64,000 nucleotides of DNA from an uncultured Bacteroidales bacterium. GTDB lineage: Bacteria; Bacteroidota; Bacteroidia; Bacteroidales; UBA932. The stretch is from assembly GCA_900320185.1 (NCBI GenBank), contig ONRD01000008.1, positions 40,799 through 104,798 on the forward strand, in the 5' to 3' direction. The notes beneath the pieces were generated by a model, which made no database searches, had not been told where the DNA came from, and saw only the letters and a program-made list of their open reading frames with translations. A program made the position numbers and the translations under genes. Below, in pieces: positions 18,992-28,653 of the stretch (positions are counted from its first letter, which is position 1; every line of letters begins with the position of its first letter).

Positions 18992-19671
18992 ATTCCTTCC
19001 TCCTTGAAAAAGAGTTCCTTGAATTCGTGGGTTCCCTCAAGTTCCCCGGTCATCATGGCCGCGACCACGGCGCCCTGGGCGAAGCCCTTCCTGGAAAAGG
19101 CCTCGTGCTCGAGGGTTATCCTGTCGTTCAGGCCTTCGAAGCCGACGGTGTGTATGCCCGTGACCTCACCGACCCTTACGGAAGCCACCGAAGGGGCGGC
19201 GCCCATCCCGGCCTCGACGGCGGCGGCGAGGGTCTTGGCCGTGCCGCTGGGTGCATCCAGCTTGTGGACATGATGTTTCTCGACGATGTACGGGCTGTAC
19301 CCTCCCGCCTTGCCGAGGTACTTTGAGACGAGGGCTACCGCAGCTTCCAGGACGTTGACCCCCAACGAGAAATTGGAGGAATACACAAGCGGGGTCCCGT
19401 TCTCCCTGAAACAGGAGAGCACCTCCTCCTTGATGTCGTCCCAACCTGTGGTGCCGACCACGACCGCCTTGAACCTGGCGGCGAGGGTGCGGTAGTTGGA
19501 GCGGAACGCCGCGGGAGTCGTGAAGTCTATGCACACGCAACCTGCAGCCAGGGCCGGGTCCACGGAAGCTATGTCCTCGCTCTTCCCGGCGCACTCGATC
19601 CCCCTGGCGGAAAGTTCCTGCTCCACCATGTGTCCCATGCGGCCGTAGCCGCTTATGAAAACCTTAAGCAT
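18988..19671 (-). CDS. dapB: 4-hydroxy-tetrahydrodipicolinate reductase
   Basis: 227 residues, at the short end for DapB. The nucleotide-binding start FISGYGRMGHMV, the middle TTGW, and the signature EKHHVHKLDAPSGTA (His133/His134 and Lys137) identify it. It reduces the DapA product using NAD(P)H in the cytoplasm. The start overlaps the lysC stop by eight bases, indicating one transcript and coupled translation. Confidence 0.95.
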   Translation of the reverse strand: MLKVFISGYGRMGHMVEQELSARGIECAGKSEDIASVDPALAAGCVCIDFTTPAAFRSNYRTLAARFKAVVVGTTGWDDIKEEVLSCFRENGTPLVYSSNFSLGVNVLEAAVALVSKYLGKAGGYSPYIVEKHHVHKLDAPSGTAKTLAAAVEAGMGAAPSVASVRVGEVTGIHTVGFEGLNDRITLEHEAFSRKGFAQGAVVAAMMTGELEGTHEFKELFFKEEGI

Positions 19672-21025
19672 CTTCTTTTCCGAATATGTAGCCGTGGATC
19701 CCCGAGAGCGTACCTGACAGCCGGTCGGAGTCTATCACGAAGTTCTCGCTCATCATGTTCGCGCTCACGTTGGCCAGGTAGACCTTCCCCGAGAGGCTGA
19801 TGACCTTGTCGCCAAGCCCTTCGAACCCGACGATGTTGCGCCCGATCACCGAAAGGATGGCCTTGTCCCTGAAAAGGGTGACCTCCGCCCAGGAACGAAG
19901 CCGCGTCACTGCTTCCTCGAGACACGGGACGTCTTCAGGGATCACCAGGTACACTTCCGATTCGGTAGCCTTGGCAAGCATCACGGGGATCCTTCTGGGG
20001 TAGAGCTCTGCAAATACCTTTCCGAACATGTCGGTGACTCCCTCAAGTTTCGCGGAAGAGACTTTCACGAAGAGTATGCCGTCGCGGAAAGCGACCGATT
20101 TGGGGCCGTCCGGGGATTCATCCCCGCGGATGATGAGAGTGCCTTCGCAGGAAGGGTTCATCGAATTGAGGACCCGGATGGGGATGTTCCGGGAACGGGC
20201 CGGTTCTATGGTGAGGGGATGGAGGACCCTTGCTCCCATGGCTGCCATCTCGGCGGCTTCCTCGTACGAGATCACATCGATCTTGCCGGTGGACTGGACT
20301 ACCCTGGGATCGGCCGTCCTCATTCCGTCCACATCGGTCCATATCTCGACGCGTTCCGCTCCCAGTGCCATGCCGAAGATGGCCGCGGAATAATCCGAAC
20401 CCTCGAACCCGAGGACTGAAGTGGCCCCCGCCTCAGTGGACGCAACGAATCCCTGGGTGACGGTCAGGTCGGTGCCGCGGGACTCGAGCCCGATGATACG
20501 CTTGACGTTAGCCCGGGTGACATCCATCAGCGGACGTGCTGAAAGATAGTTGTCGTCCGTGGTAATCATCCTCCTGGCATCTACCCAGTGGCATGAAATC
20601 CCGCTGGCGTTGAATGCGTGGCTGATGATGGTTGAAGAGAGTATCTCTCCGGTGGAAATGATCCTGGCTTCGCTGCGGGGAGACAGCTCGCCGATAAGAC
20701 AGACTCCTCCGACGAATGTCTGGAGAGCCTTGAGATGCTTCTCGACATCCTCCAGGCAGGCCTGCAGCAATTCGGGACTGCCGCCCAGAAGCTTCCTTGA
20801 AAGGTCGTAGTGCCTCTCCCTGAGCTGGGAGAGAAGGTCCCTGACCACTTCCTCATGCTGGTCGCGGGCTTCGTCGGCGAGATCGCACAGAAGCCGCGTC
20901 ACCCGGGCGAGGGCCGAGACGACTACAAGCGGCCTCTCCCTCAGCCTTTCCCTTACAATGGCGATGACCCTTCCGATCGCAGCCTCATCCTGGACCGAAG
21001 TACCGCCGAATTTCATTACTATCAT
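19664..21025 (-). CDS. lysC: Aspartate kinase (monofunctional)
   Basis: 453 residues. The amino-acid kinase domain begins with VMKFGGTSVQDEAAI and includes TQGFVASTEAG and a WTDVDGMRTADPR block; two C-terminal ACT domains follow (from about residue 310), which in this family bind lysine for feedback control. It lacks the homoserine dehydrogenase domain of ThrA/MetL. It is the first gene of the lys/dap run, 56 bases downstream of the M20 gene. Confidence 0.94.
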   Translation of the reverse strand: MIVMKFGGTSVQDEAAIGRVIAIVRERLRERPLVVVSALARVTRLLCDLADEARDQHEEVVRDLLSQLRERHYDLSRKLLGGSPELLQACLEDVEKHLKALQTFVGGVCLIGELSPRSEARIISTGEILSSTIISHAFNASGISCHWVDARRMITTDDNYLSARPLMDVTRANVKRIIGLESRGTDLTVTQGFVASTEAGATSVLGFEGSDYSAAIFGMALGAERVEIWTDVDGMRTADPRVVQSTGKIDVISYEEAAEMAAMGARVLHPLTIEPARSRNIPIRVLNSMNPSCEGTLIIRGDESPDGPKSVAFRDGILFVKVSSAKLEGVTDMFGKVFAELYPRRIPVMLAKATESEVYLVIPEDVPCLEEAVTRLRSWAEVTLFRDKAILSVIGRNIVGFEGLGDKVISLSGKVYLANVSANMMSENFVIDSDRLSGTLSGIHGYIFGKEDA

Positions 21026-21081
21026 GTCAAATCCGTTTTATGGTTTTCTTTCTCTGCATTACACACGGGAAGGCCCTGCCT

Positions 21082-22149
21082 TCAGGCAAGGCGTTTCTTT
21101 CCCGTAGCTTCCTTGTAGATGGCGATGTCCTGTTCCACGGCTTTCTCGAGGTCGGACAGAAGGACATGCTCGTCGGGCGTGTGAGCCGTAAGGATCGAAC
21201 CCGGGCCGCAGACAGCCTTCCTCCTGAAACCGGCGAGGTGCGGGGCGTCGCTGCCGAAAGAAGCCGTCTTCACAGGGATTCCCTCCACTCCGCTGAAGAA
21301 GCACATGGGACTGTCGCCGCCGAAGGCACGGATGACGGCGCCGGCCCCGCATATTCCCAGAAGCTTGTTGTGGACGAGGTCGTCCGTCGCGAAAGTCGTC
21401 CTGAAGTAGATGTCGAAAGTGATTTCGGGGCTCAGGATGTTCCTCGGATTGCCGCTCTTGAGCATGCCCACGTTCCAGGTGGTGTCTCCCAGGACCCTGT
21501 CCTTGGGGAAATCCGCGATTTTCAGGAGGTTCATGAACTCGACGAACCGCTCGACAGCGCTGACCCCTTTCTCCGGATAACCCGAGTGGCAGGGTTTTCC
21601 AGGAAGGGTGATGGTGAACGCCTTGGTCCCCTTGCACTCGGAGACGAGGCAGTTGTCGGTAGGCTCGCCGACCAGGACGAAATCCCCACCGGGACAGTCC
21701 CTGGTGTAGGCCTTCGCTCCCTTCGAACCGGTCTCCTCCCCGCTCAGCAGAAGCAGCCCGAAATCGCTGTAGCCCTCCCTGGCAAGGGTGCGGCAGGCCT
21801 CGTACATGGATATCAGCTGTCCTTTGGCGTCGCAGCTTCCCCTGCCCATGACCATCGTGTCGTCAGTGGCGGCGACCGCACCTCCGGGCAGGGTGTCTCC
21901 TTCCTTCACGCAGACCACCTTCGGCCTGATGTAAGGCGGCACGGTGTCCATGTGCGTGCAGAACACGAAGGGCGGGGCACCGGTGCCGGACCAGTCGAAA
22001 AGAAGGTTGGAAGTCCCGTCGCCGACATCGTGACGGTGGACTTCGCAACCGGGGCCCTGCAGGTTTTCAGCAAGGAACCCGGCAAGGGCGGCTTCCGTTC
22101 CGGAGGTGGAGCGGATGCCCAGTATCTCCAGGAAAAAATCAAGGTCCAT
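21082..22149 (-). CDS. M20 family deacylase, probable succinyl-diaminopimelate desuccinylase
   Basis: 355 residues from the ATG at 22149; a TTG at 22176 would add nine residues of poor quality. Metal ligands of the M20 family are all visible: His66 in CTHMDT, Asp107 in GSCDAKGQ, the Glu138-Glu139 pair in LSGEETGSKG, Glu162 in VGEPTD, and the late His in ILTAHTPDEH. M20 members include DapE, ArgE and related acylases, and sequence alone does not separate them well. Placement just upstream of lysC with dapD in the same run favours DapE. Confidence 0.75.
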   Translation of the reverse strand: MDLDFFLEILGIRSTSGTEAALAGFLAENLQGPGCEVHRHDVGDGTSNLLFDWSGTGAPPFVFCTHMDTVPPYIRPKVVCVKEGDTLPGGAVAATDDTMVMGRGSCDAKGQLISMYEACRTLAREGYSDFGLLLLSGEETGSKGAKAYTRDCPGGDFVLVGEPTDNCLVSECKGTKAFTITLPGKPCHSGYPEKGVSAVERFVEFMNLLKIADFPKDRVLGDTTWNVGMLKSGNPRNILSPEITFDIYFRTTFATDDLVHNKLLGICGAGAVIRAFGGDSPMCFFSGVEGIPVKTASFGSDAPHLAGFRRKAVCGPGSILTAHTPDEHVLLSDLEKAVEQDIAIYKEATGKKRLA

Positions 22150-22228
22150 TACACTACAACCGTTAAACTCAATCAAAATCCGTCACCGCCCCGGGAAACG
22201 TCCGGCAAGCGTCCCGGCAGGTACACCG

Positions 22229-23596
22229 TCACGCCTTCGAGGGTGCGTCAAGCTTCATCTCCGGATGCCTTGACGAAGTACGCTTGAGGATGAAGGACAA
22301 CGCCACCGACAACAGGCAGACGGCGATGAACATCATCTCCACGCTGACGGCGGCTCCGGCACTCTGGGCCGTTCCCTGGTCCCCTCCGCGGGAAGTAAGG
22401 ATGTTTCCGGCCAGCATCTTGAAGGACAGCAGCCCCAGGTTCTGGACCCAGTAGACCAGCGCGAATGCCGTGCCCAGCACCTTCGCGGGCACTATCTTCG
22501 GGACCGAAGGCCACATGGCGGCGGGCACGAGGGAGTACCCGAAACCAAGGAATACCATGCTGAGGTAGCCGTAGAAGGGTACCCCGGCAGGAGCGAAGGC
22601 CAGCAGCAGATGTGCGGCAAGGGCGAGGAAGGAGCCTATGAGCATCCATCTCGTGCCCTTTCCAGCCTTGTCCACCAGGATTCCGAAGAGCGGTGCGAAA
22701 ACGACCGTCGAGAAAGGAAGCACGGACACCATCCACTTCGCCGCGTCGACCGGAACATCGAAGCGGGGGATAAGTATGGCTGTCGCGAACTTCTTGAAAG
22801 CCACCACACTGCTGTAGAAGAACACGCACAGCAGGGCTATGCAGATGAACTGCTTGTTCCCAAGGAGGGCCAGCACGTCCCGGAAGCGGAACTTGTCCTC
22901 TTCCCTTGTACCGCCGGAAGCGCCGGCGAGACCGCGCTGCGCGTCATAACGGGCGTCCATGGCCACGAAAACAGCCCAAAGGACCAGTCCCGCCGCCATC
23001 AGCGCCAGGCCATGGATGGCAGGACAGGCGGTCTGGGCAAGGGTGTACATCCCCGATGCCTGGGCGGAAACGAGCTTCGGGGCCACGACGAAGGCATAGA
23101 GGGTGCCCAGCCTGGCTATCGCCAGCTGGAGTCCCATCGCGAGGGCCATGTTGCCATCCTTGAACCACTTGGCTATCGAACGGTTGACCGCTACACCGGC
23201 TATCTCGCTGCCCAGGCCGAAGAACATGCATCCGACGTAGGCTATGTTCCTTGACGATGCCGGGGGCAGTCCTGACATGAGCGCCCACGCCACGAGACCT
23301 GCACCTGCCACCATCATCCCCACGAACACCGAACCGGTTATCCGCACCCCCCACTTGTCCAGGAGCATCCCGCAGACGATAAGGCCTCCGAATATGCACA
23401 GGGTGGAATAGCCGCTGGTGTAGAACCCGTAGTCGGCGGAGTTCCATCCAAGGGCAAGGGCGGAAGGGTTCTCGAAGAGATGGGACAGGGTCGAGAACAT
23501 GTCGTCGAAGTAGTACGATGCGAACATCGGGACCACCAGGCAGGCAAGGGCCAGCCAGGGAACCACCTTCGACGGAATCGTTGTCTTTGTCTTCAT
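22229..23596 (-). CDS. MFS transporter (MFSD1-like)
   Basis: 455 residues with about 12 membrane segments. The MFS loop 2-3 motif appears as GMLLDKWGVRITGS, and VPAAMWPSVPKIVPAKVLGT lies in the second half, a block shared with the next gene. This pattern resembles the MFSD1-like branch, one member of which (mammalian MFSD1) carries dipeptides. The substrate here is unproven. It is separated by 31 bases from its paralogue upstream and lies 80 bases before the M20 gene. Confidence 0.82.
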   Translation of the reverse strand: MKTKTTIPSKVVPWLALACLVVPMFASYYFDDMFSTLSHLFENPSALALGWNSADYGFYTSGYSTLCIFGGLIVCGMLLDKWGVRITGSVFVGMMVAGAGLVAWALMSGLPPASSRNIAYVGCMFFGLGSEIAGVAVNRSIAKWFKDGNMALAMGLQLAIARLGTLYAFVVAPKLVSAQASGMYTLAQTACPAIHGLALMAAGLVLWAVFVAMDARYDAQRGLAGASGGTREEDKFRFRDVLALLGNKQFICIALLCVFFYSSVVAFKKFATAILIPRFDVPVDAAKWMVSVLPFSTVVFAPLFGILVDKAGKGTRWMLIGSFLALAAHLLLAFAPAGVPFYGYLSMVFLGFGYSLVPAAMWPSVPKIVPAKVLGTAFALVYWVQNLGLLSFKMLAGNILTSRGGDQGTAQSAGAAVSVEMMFIAVCLLSVALSFILKRTSSRHPEMKLDAPSKA

Positions 23597-23627
23597 GGAA
23601 CGGGTAAGTAAAGACCGGAGGAAGTGA

Positions 23628-25253
23628 CTACTCGGTGATGTTCGGCTCCTCGAGGCCGAGATGCTTCTTGCGGTCGACCACCTTGAGAAGGAGGCCGAGC
23701 AGAAGTGCGGCTATGCCGAGGCAGGCCAGCATCACCAGAGGGGCGGTGTAGTTGTACTGGGTAGGGTCGGTGACTCCCGGATTGGTCTTGTCCAGTACCT
23801 TGCCGATGAGCAGGGGGAAGAGCCAGAGTCCTATGTTCTGGATCCAGAATATGAGCGCATAAGCCGATCCTATGATCTTCGAGTCGACGAGCTTCGGCAC
23901 GCTTGGCCAGAGAGCCGCGGGGACAAGGGAGAAGGAGGCCCCGAGGACGAGGATCGTCAGGTAGGCGACCACCACGCCGCCCACTGCGTTGCCTTTGAAA
24001 GCGGGAAGCACGAAGGCGAAGGTCAGGTGGCAGAAGACAAGCAGCAGCGAACCCAGCAGCAGCATCGAGGCAGCCTTGCCCTTGTGGTCGACGTAGTTGC
24101 CCAGGATCGGGGTGATGCCCACCGCCAGGAGAGGGAACACTGCGAAGACAGTCTCGGCGCTCTGGCGCATGTAGCCCATGTAGCAGTAGACTATCAGCGC
24201 CAGCACGGCGATGCCGAGAAGGGTGTACTTGAGGTTCCTGCCCTTGACGAAATTGCTGGAGAAGGATGTGGCCGCCACGACCAGCATTATTATGTACTGG
24301 ACTATGGTCACCGCGCTGCCGCCCCAGAACGAGGCAGGGTCGACCTCATGGAAGGTAAGGTTGCACTGCAGCATGTTGACCGCATATTTCTGGAACGGGA
24401 ATATCGCCGAATAGTAGAGAACGCACAGGAGGGCGACGAGCCAGAAACCGCCGCTCCGGAGGATCTGGCCTATGTCGCTGACCTTGAAAGGATCGTCCTT
24501 GTCCTCGGCCTCACCGGTCTGGGCGTCGAGCTTCCTGTCCATGAAGAAATAGACGATGAACATGATGAGGGCGATGCACAGCAGGACAACTCCGAATGCG
24601 ACAGAACGGGACACGTCGACCTGTCCGCCGAGCTTCGCGAAGAAGGGCGAGAAGATCATGCAGGTCGCCACGCCGAGACGGGCAAGGGCCATCTCGGAGC
24701 CCATGGCAAGGGCGGTCTCACGCCCTTTGAACCACTTGACGATGCCGCGGCTCACGGTGATGCCGGCCATCTCGCACCCGCAGCCGAAGATCATGAAGCC
24801 GCAGGCGGCCAGCTTTGCCGAAGCGGGCATGCCGCGGTAGAAGGGCGAGACTCCGAGCTCATCGAACACCGGGATGTAGTTCAGGTTGGCCGTGAACCAG
24901 TTCTCAAGGCCGCTGCCGATGAAGGAACCGCTGACGGCGTACCATTTGATGACGGCTCCGACCAGCATCACCGCTCCCGACAGGACGGCGGTGAAGCGGA
25001 CACCCATCTTGTCCAGGATGATACCCGCGAAGATGAGGAAGAATACGAATACATTGAGGAATGTCTCGGCTCCCTGCATGGTACCGAAGGCGGTGGAATC
25101 CCATCCCCTTGTCTCTGCCATCAGGTCCTTGATGGGAGAGAGGATGTCCATGAAGATGTAGGAGCAGAACATTGCCAGGGCGAGGAGCAGCAAGGCGGTC
25201 CAGCGCATTGCGGCAGAATCCCTGAGGGTTGTTTTGACAGTCGTTTCAGACAT
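23628..25253 (-). CDS. MFS transporter (MFSD1-like), paralogue
   Basis: 541 residues with about 12 membrane segments and a longer first half than its neighbour. Shared features are GIILDKMGVRFTAV, GCGCEMAGITVSRGIVKWFK and VPAALWPSVPKLVDSKIIGS, each matched closely in the downstream gene, so the two arose by tandem duplication. Between segments 3 and 4 there is a periplasmic-looking insert of about 40 residues (FIGSGLENWFTANLNY). The C-terminus is charged (DRKKHLGLEEPN). A peptide or amino-acid substrate is only a guess from context. Confidence 0.82.
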   Translation of the reverse strand: MSETTVKTTLRDSAAMRWTALLLLALAMFCSYIFMDILSPIKDLMAETRGWDSTAFGTMQGAETFLNVFVFFLIFAGIILDKMGVRFTAVLSGAVMLVGAVIKWYAVSGSFIGSGLENWFTANLNYIPVFDELGVSPFYRGMPASAKLAACGFMIFGCGCEMAGITVSRGIVKWFKGRETALAMGSEMALARLGVATCMIFSPFFAKLGGQVDVSRSVAFGVVLLCIALIMFIVYFFMDRKLDAQTGEAEDKDDPFKVSDIGQILRSGGFWLVALLCVLYYSAIFPFQKYAVNMLQCNLTFHEVDPASFWGGSAVTIVQYIIMLVVAATSFSSNFVKGRNLKYTLLGIAVLALIVYCYMGYMRQSAETVFAVFPLLAVGITPILGNYVDHKGKAASMLLLGSLLLVFCHLTFAFVLPAFKGNAVGGVVVAYLTILVLGASFSLVPAALWPSVPKLVDSKIIGSAYALIFWIQNIGLWLFPLLIGKVLDKTNPGVTDPTQYNYTAPLVMLACLGIAALLLGLLLKVVDRKKHLGLEEPNITE

Positions 25254-25281
25254 GGTTGAATATGTTTATATCATCATTCCT

Positions 25282-26637
25282 TCAAAAACCTGCGATGGAG
25301 TACAGAACAGTAGGCAAAAGTAACACAAATCCTGCAAGAATCAATGCGGCGACACCTTTCCACGCCCATTTTATCCACCGTGCATAGGGGACTTTCGCCA
25401 TCCCGAGCGCAGCTATCAGGACTCCGGAAGTTGGTGTGAGCATGTTCGTGAAGCCGTCCCCGAACTGGAAGGCCAGTACCATGGACTGCCGTGACAGTCC
25501 TATCATGTCGCAGTAAGGGGTCATCACCGGGATGGTGATGGCAGCCTTGGCGGTAGCGCTCGGGATCACCAGGTTGATGAGGGTCTGGATGCCGTACATG
25601 AGTGCCAGCGAAGCCGTCCTGCCACCCTCGCCGAGCCCTGATTCCATCGAGTGCAGGATGGTGTCGAGGATGTGCCCGTCCTGCAGGATCAGGATGATCC
25701 CTGAAGCCAGGCCGACCACCATGGCGGCCGGCAGGATGTCCCTGGCTCCGGCAAGGAACAGGTCCGCTATCCTGTTGGCACCATAGCCGGCGATGATCCC
25801 GCAAAGCAGGCCCATCGCAAGGAAAAGTGCGGATATTTCCGGCATGTACCACTTGAAACAGGTCACTCCAGCCACGAGGGCGATGACGGAAATGAGAAGC
25901 AGCCAGAGTATGGCCTTCTTCCGTCCTTCGGAGGAAGCCGGGGGTGCTTCCTCCCCGGACTGAACGCGTGGACGGGAAACGCCGGAAGGGGCCAGGGCTG
26001 CCACCGGCTTCCTGATCCGGGAAGCGTACGAAAGGGTGAACACCACGCATGCGGCCGTCAGCAAGGACCAGCAGGCCAGGCGGTAGCCCATCCCTGAGAA
26101 CAGGGGCACTCCGGCCATCTCCTGGGCTATGCCTACGGTGAAAGGATTGAGGAAGGCGCTGGAAAACCCGACATTGGAGGCCACGTAGACCACCAGCAGT
26201 CCCGTGATTGCGTCATAGCCCATGGCGACGACGAGGGGAACTACGATCCCCACGAACGGGATGGTTTCTTCGCTCATCCCGAACACCGCTCCTCCGAGGG
26301 AGAACAAGACCGTCAGGCCGGCGAGTACCAGCTTGTCGTATTTTCCGGCCTTCCGGATGAACCTCTCGATGCCGAAGGACACGGCCCCGGTGGAATTGAG
26401 TATCCAGAAAGCCCCTCCCACGATCAGGATGAACACGATGATCCCCGCCTGCTTGACGAAGCCGTTGTAAAGGGCCGAGAAGACCTGCCAGGACTGGGGC
26501 GACCGGGCAAGCCTTTCGTAAACGGGCGGACCGTCAGCCGAAGCGACATACCGGCCGGCCGGGACGATGAAGGTCGCGACGGCGCAAAGCACTATGATCG
26601 CCGAGATGATGACGTATGTGTTCGGGAACCGCTTCAT
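25282..26637 (-). CDS. YfcC/DcuC-type membrane carrier
   Basis: 451 residues with about 11-12 membrane segments. The block MSEETIPFVGIVVPLVVAMG followed by YDAITGLLVVY, and later LINLVIPSATAKAAITIPV with GDGFTNMLTPTSGVL, are typical of the YfcC branch of the DcuC/ion-transporter superfamily, predicted carriers of C4-dicarboxylates or basic amino acids. A charged cytoplasmic loop with a low-complexity stretch (SGVSRPRVQSGEEAPPASSE) lies near residue 220. It is divergent from dxs. Confidence 0.82.
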   Translation of the reverse strand: MKRFPNTYVIISAIIVLCAVATFIVPAGRYVASADGPPVYERLARSPQSWQVFSALYNGFVKQAGIIVFILIVGGAFWILNSTGAVSFGIERFIRKAGKYDKLVLAGLTVLFSLGGAVFGMSEETIPFVGIVVPLVVAMGYDAITGLLVVYVASNVGFSSAFLNPFTVGIAQEMAGVPLFSGMGYRLACWSLLTAACVVFTLSYASRIRKPVAALAPSGVSRPRVQSGEEAPPASSEGRKKAILWLLLISVIALVAGVTCFKWYMPEISALFLAMGLLCGIIAGYGANRIADLFLAGARDILPAAMVVGLASGIILILQDGHILDTILHSMESGLGEGGRTASLALMYGIQTLINLVIPSATAKAAITIPVMTPYCDMIGLSRQSMVLAFQFGDGFTNMLTPTSGVLIAALGMAKVPYARWIKWAWKGVAALILAGFVLLLPTVLYSIAGF

Positions 26638-26672
26638 TTCCCTGCGAATTTAACTATTATTAAATAAAATCG

Positions 26673-26680
26673 TACCTTTG
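26673..26680 (+). promoter_or_regulatory. Predicted -7 promoter box for dxs
   Basis: TACCTTTG matches TAnnTTTG and ends 19 bases before the dxs ATG at 26700, giving a very short 5' leader. An AT-rich stretch with TTTAAC about 20 bases upstream is a poor -33 match. Confidence 0.5.
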
Positions 26681-26699
26681 CCGGACCAAGATTTCGAGG

Positions 26700-28580
26700 A
26701 TGTACAAGATTCTGGACAAAGTGGATTCCCCGGCGGACCTCAGGAAACTGGACATGGACCAGCTGAAGGTCCTGTGCTCCGAGATCCGGGACTACATCGT
26801 CACGTGCTGCGCTGACAATCCGGGGCATCTCGCCTCGAGCCTCGGAGCGGTGGAACTGATCGTCGGCCTCCACTATGTCTTCGACACGCCGAAGGACAAG
26901 CTGGTGTTCGACGTCGGGCACCAGGCATATGCCCACAAGATACTGACCGGCAGGAAGGAGGATTTCCGAAGGAACAGGATGGCCGGCGGCCTGAGCGGAT
27001 TCCCAAACCGCGACGAGAGCCCCTGGGATTCTTTCGGGGTAGGACATGCCTCGACTTCAGTGTCGGCCGCACTGGGCCTCGTGGAGGCGGCCAAGGTCGC
27101 CGGAAGGGATGAGAAGGTGGTCGCCCTCATCGGCGACGGGGCGATGACCGGAGGGCTGGCCCTCGAGGGGCTCAACAACGCCGGAGACACCAATGCTGAC
27201 ATCCTGGTCGTCCTGAACGACAACGAGATGGCCATCGACGGCAACAAGGGAGGCATCCATTCCTACCTCCTGAAGTTCATAACCAACCCCGGCTACAACA
27301 AACTGAAGGAGAGCGTATGGGACCGGCTCGGAAGAAGCGGCGTCAGGAACTGGGTGCAGAGGATGGTCCGGCGGACGAAGTCCGGCCTGGTCACCGCCAC
27401 CGGAGGAGAGTTGTTCGAAGCTTTCGGGCTCAGGTACTTCGGGCCTGTGGACGGCAACGACATCGCCCAGGTGGTGGAAACCCTCAGGCGCCTGCGTGGG
27501 ATAAAGGGCCCGAAACTGCTTCACGCGCTGACGGTCAAGGGCAAGGGATATGCTCCCGCGGAGGCTTCCCCGACCACTTGGCACGCCCCGGGGAAATTCG
27601 ACGCGGCTACAGGACGGAGGCTGGGCGGCGAAGGCCGCGCCACCAGGTACCAGGATGTGTTCGGGCAGGTGCTCTGCGACCTGGCCGAAAAAGATCCCAG
27701 GGTGGTGGGCATCACTCCTGCCATGGCCACCGGCAGCGGAATGTCCAGGTTCGCCGCCATGTTCCCAGACCGCTTCTTCGACGTAGGCATCGCCGAGGAG
27801 CATGCAGCCACCTTCGCGGCCGGGCTGGCCGCCGGCGGGGCAAGACCCTACTGCGCCATCTACTCCTCCTTTGCACAGCGGGCATATGACCAGATCATCC
27901 ATGACGTCGCCCTGCAGCACCTTCCCGTGGTCTTCTGCTTCGACCGCGCCGGGCTTGTCGGGGAAGACGGGGCGACCCACCAGGGCGTGTTCGACCTGGC
28001 CGCTTTCAGGAGCATCCCGAACTGCGTGATCTCGGCGCCGAGGGATGAGTCCGAACTGGCGCGCCTCCTCCACTCGGGGCTTGATGCCGGATCCGGTCCG
28101 TTTATTATAAGGTATCCCAGGGGGTGCGGAGAAGGTGCGCCCTGGAAGACTGCCAGGACGGAAAAGGTCCCTCTCGGGAAGGGTGAAAAGATCGTGGACG
28201 GGGAGGTCATCGCCATCCTCGCCCTTGGGCCGGAAGCCTGCAGGGCGGCGGAAGCTGCCGAGGCTTTCAGGCAAAGGCACGGATTCTCGCCCGCAGTCTA
28301 CGACATGCGCTTCCTGAAACCCGTCGACACCAGTATCCTCGAGGAAGCCGCGACATCGTACAAGGCAGTCCTGACCGTCGAGGAAGGGTGCCTCAAGGGA
28401 GGCCTGTTCTCGGAAGCCTGCGAATACATGGCCGCTTCTGGACACAGTGTGCCCCTGCACGGCCTCGGGGTTCCGGACAGGTTCATAACGCAGGACAGCC
28501 AGCCGAGCCAGCGTGCCGCCTGTTCGCTGGACTGCGAGGGCATACTCGGGGAATTGGAAAGGATATTCAAAAAATCTTGA
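26700..28580 (+). CDS. dxs: 1-deoxy-D-xylulose-5-phosphate synthase
   Basis: 626 residues, normal length. The enzyme joins pyruvate and glyceraldehyde-3-phosphate using thiamine diphosphate, the first step of the MEP isoprenoid pathway. Visible motifs: FDVGHQAYAHKILTGRK, the ThDP/Mg2+ site IGDGAMTGG through LNDNEMAIDGN (about residues 143-180), the catalytic Glu in DVGIAEEHAA (near 366), and RYPRGCGEG. It is followed almost directly by the promoter of the tRNA-tuf transcript, whose -33 box begins seven bases after the stop. Confidence 0.96.
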   Translation: MYKILDKVDSPADLRKLDMDQLKVLCSEIRDYIVTCCADNPGHLASSLGAVELIVGLHYVFDTPKDKLVFDVGHQAYAHKILTGRKEDFRRNRMAGGLSGFPNRDESPWDSFGVGHASTSVSAALGLVEAAKVAGRDEKVVALIGDGAMTGGLALEGLNNAGDTNADILVVLNDNEMAIDGNKGGIHSYLLKFITNPGYNKLKESVWDRLGRSGVRNWVQRMVRRTKSGLVTATGGELFEAFGLRYFGPVDGNDIAQVVETLRRLRGIKGPKLLHALTVKGKGYAPAEASPTTWHAPGKFDAATGRRLGGEGRATRYQDVFGQVLCDLAEKDPRVVGITPAMATGSGMSRFAAMFPDRFFDVGIAEEHAATFAAGLAAGGARPYCAIYSSFAQRAYDQIIHDVALQHLPVVFCFDRAGLVGEDGATHQGVFDLAAFRSIPNCVISAPRDESELARLLHSGLDAGSGPFIIRYPRGCGEGAPWKTARTEKVPLGKGEKIVDGEVIAILALGPEACRAAEAAEAFRQRHGFSPAVYDMRFLKPVDTSILEEAATSYKAVLTVEEGCLKGGLFSEACEYMAASGHSVPLHGLGVPDRFITQDSQPSQRAACSLDCEGILGELERIFKKS

Positions 28581-28586
28581 AAAAGT

Positions 28587-28617
28587 TTTGGCGAATCGGA
28601 TTTTATGTATATCTTTG
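28587..28617 (+). promoter_or_regulatory. Promoter of the tRNA-tuf-secE-nusG-rpl operon
   Basis: TTTG at 28587-28590, 19 bases, then TATCTTTG at 28610-28617: a full match to the Bacteroidota housekeeping promoter with standard spacing. It lies about 37 bases before the first tRNA. Confidence 0.85.
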
Positions 28618-28653
28618 CACTCCCTTTTTGAAGGGGGATTTCATTGAAATACT

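Noticed and set aside
22150-22176. TTG start nine codons upstream of the M20 gene
   Set aside because: The ATG at 22149 starts directly at the conserved domain; the added residues look like leader sequence.
23661-25259. 532-codon plus-strand frame opposite the second MFS gene
   Set aside because: Very Asp/Glu/His/Gly-rich with no hydrophobic core; a mirror of the transporter's codons.
27057-28460. 467-codon minus-strand frame opposite dxs
   Set aside because: Antisense to a complete dxs; no motif.
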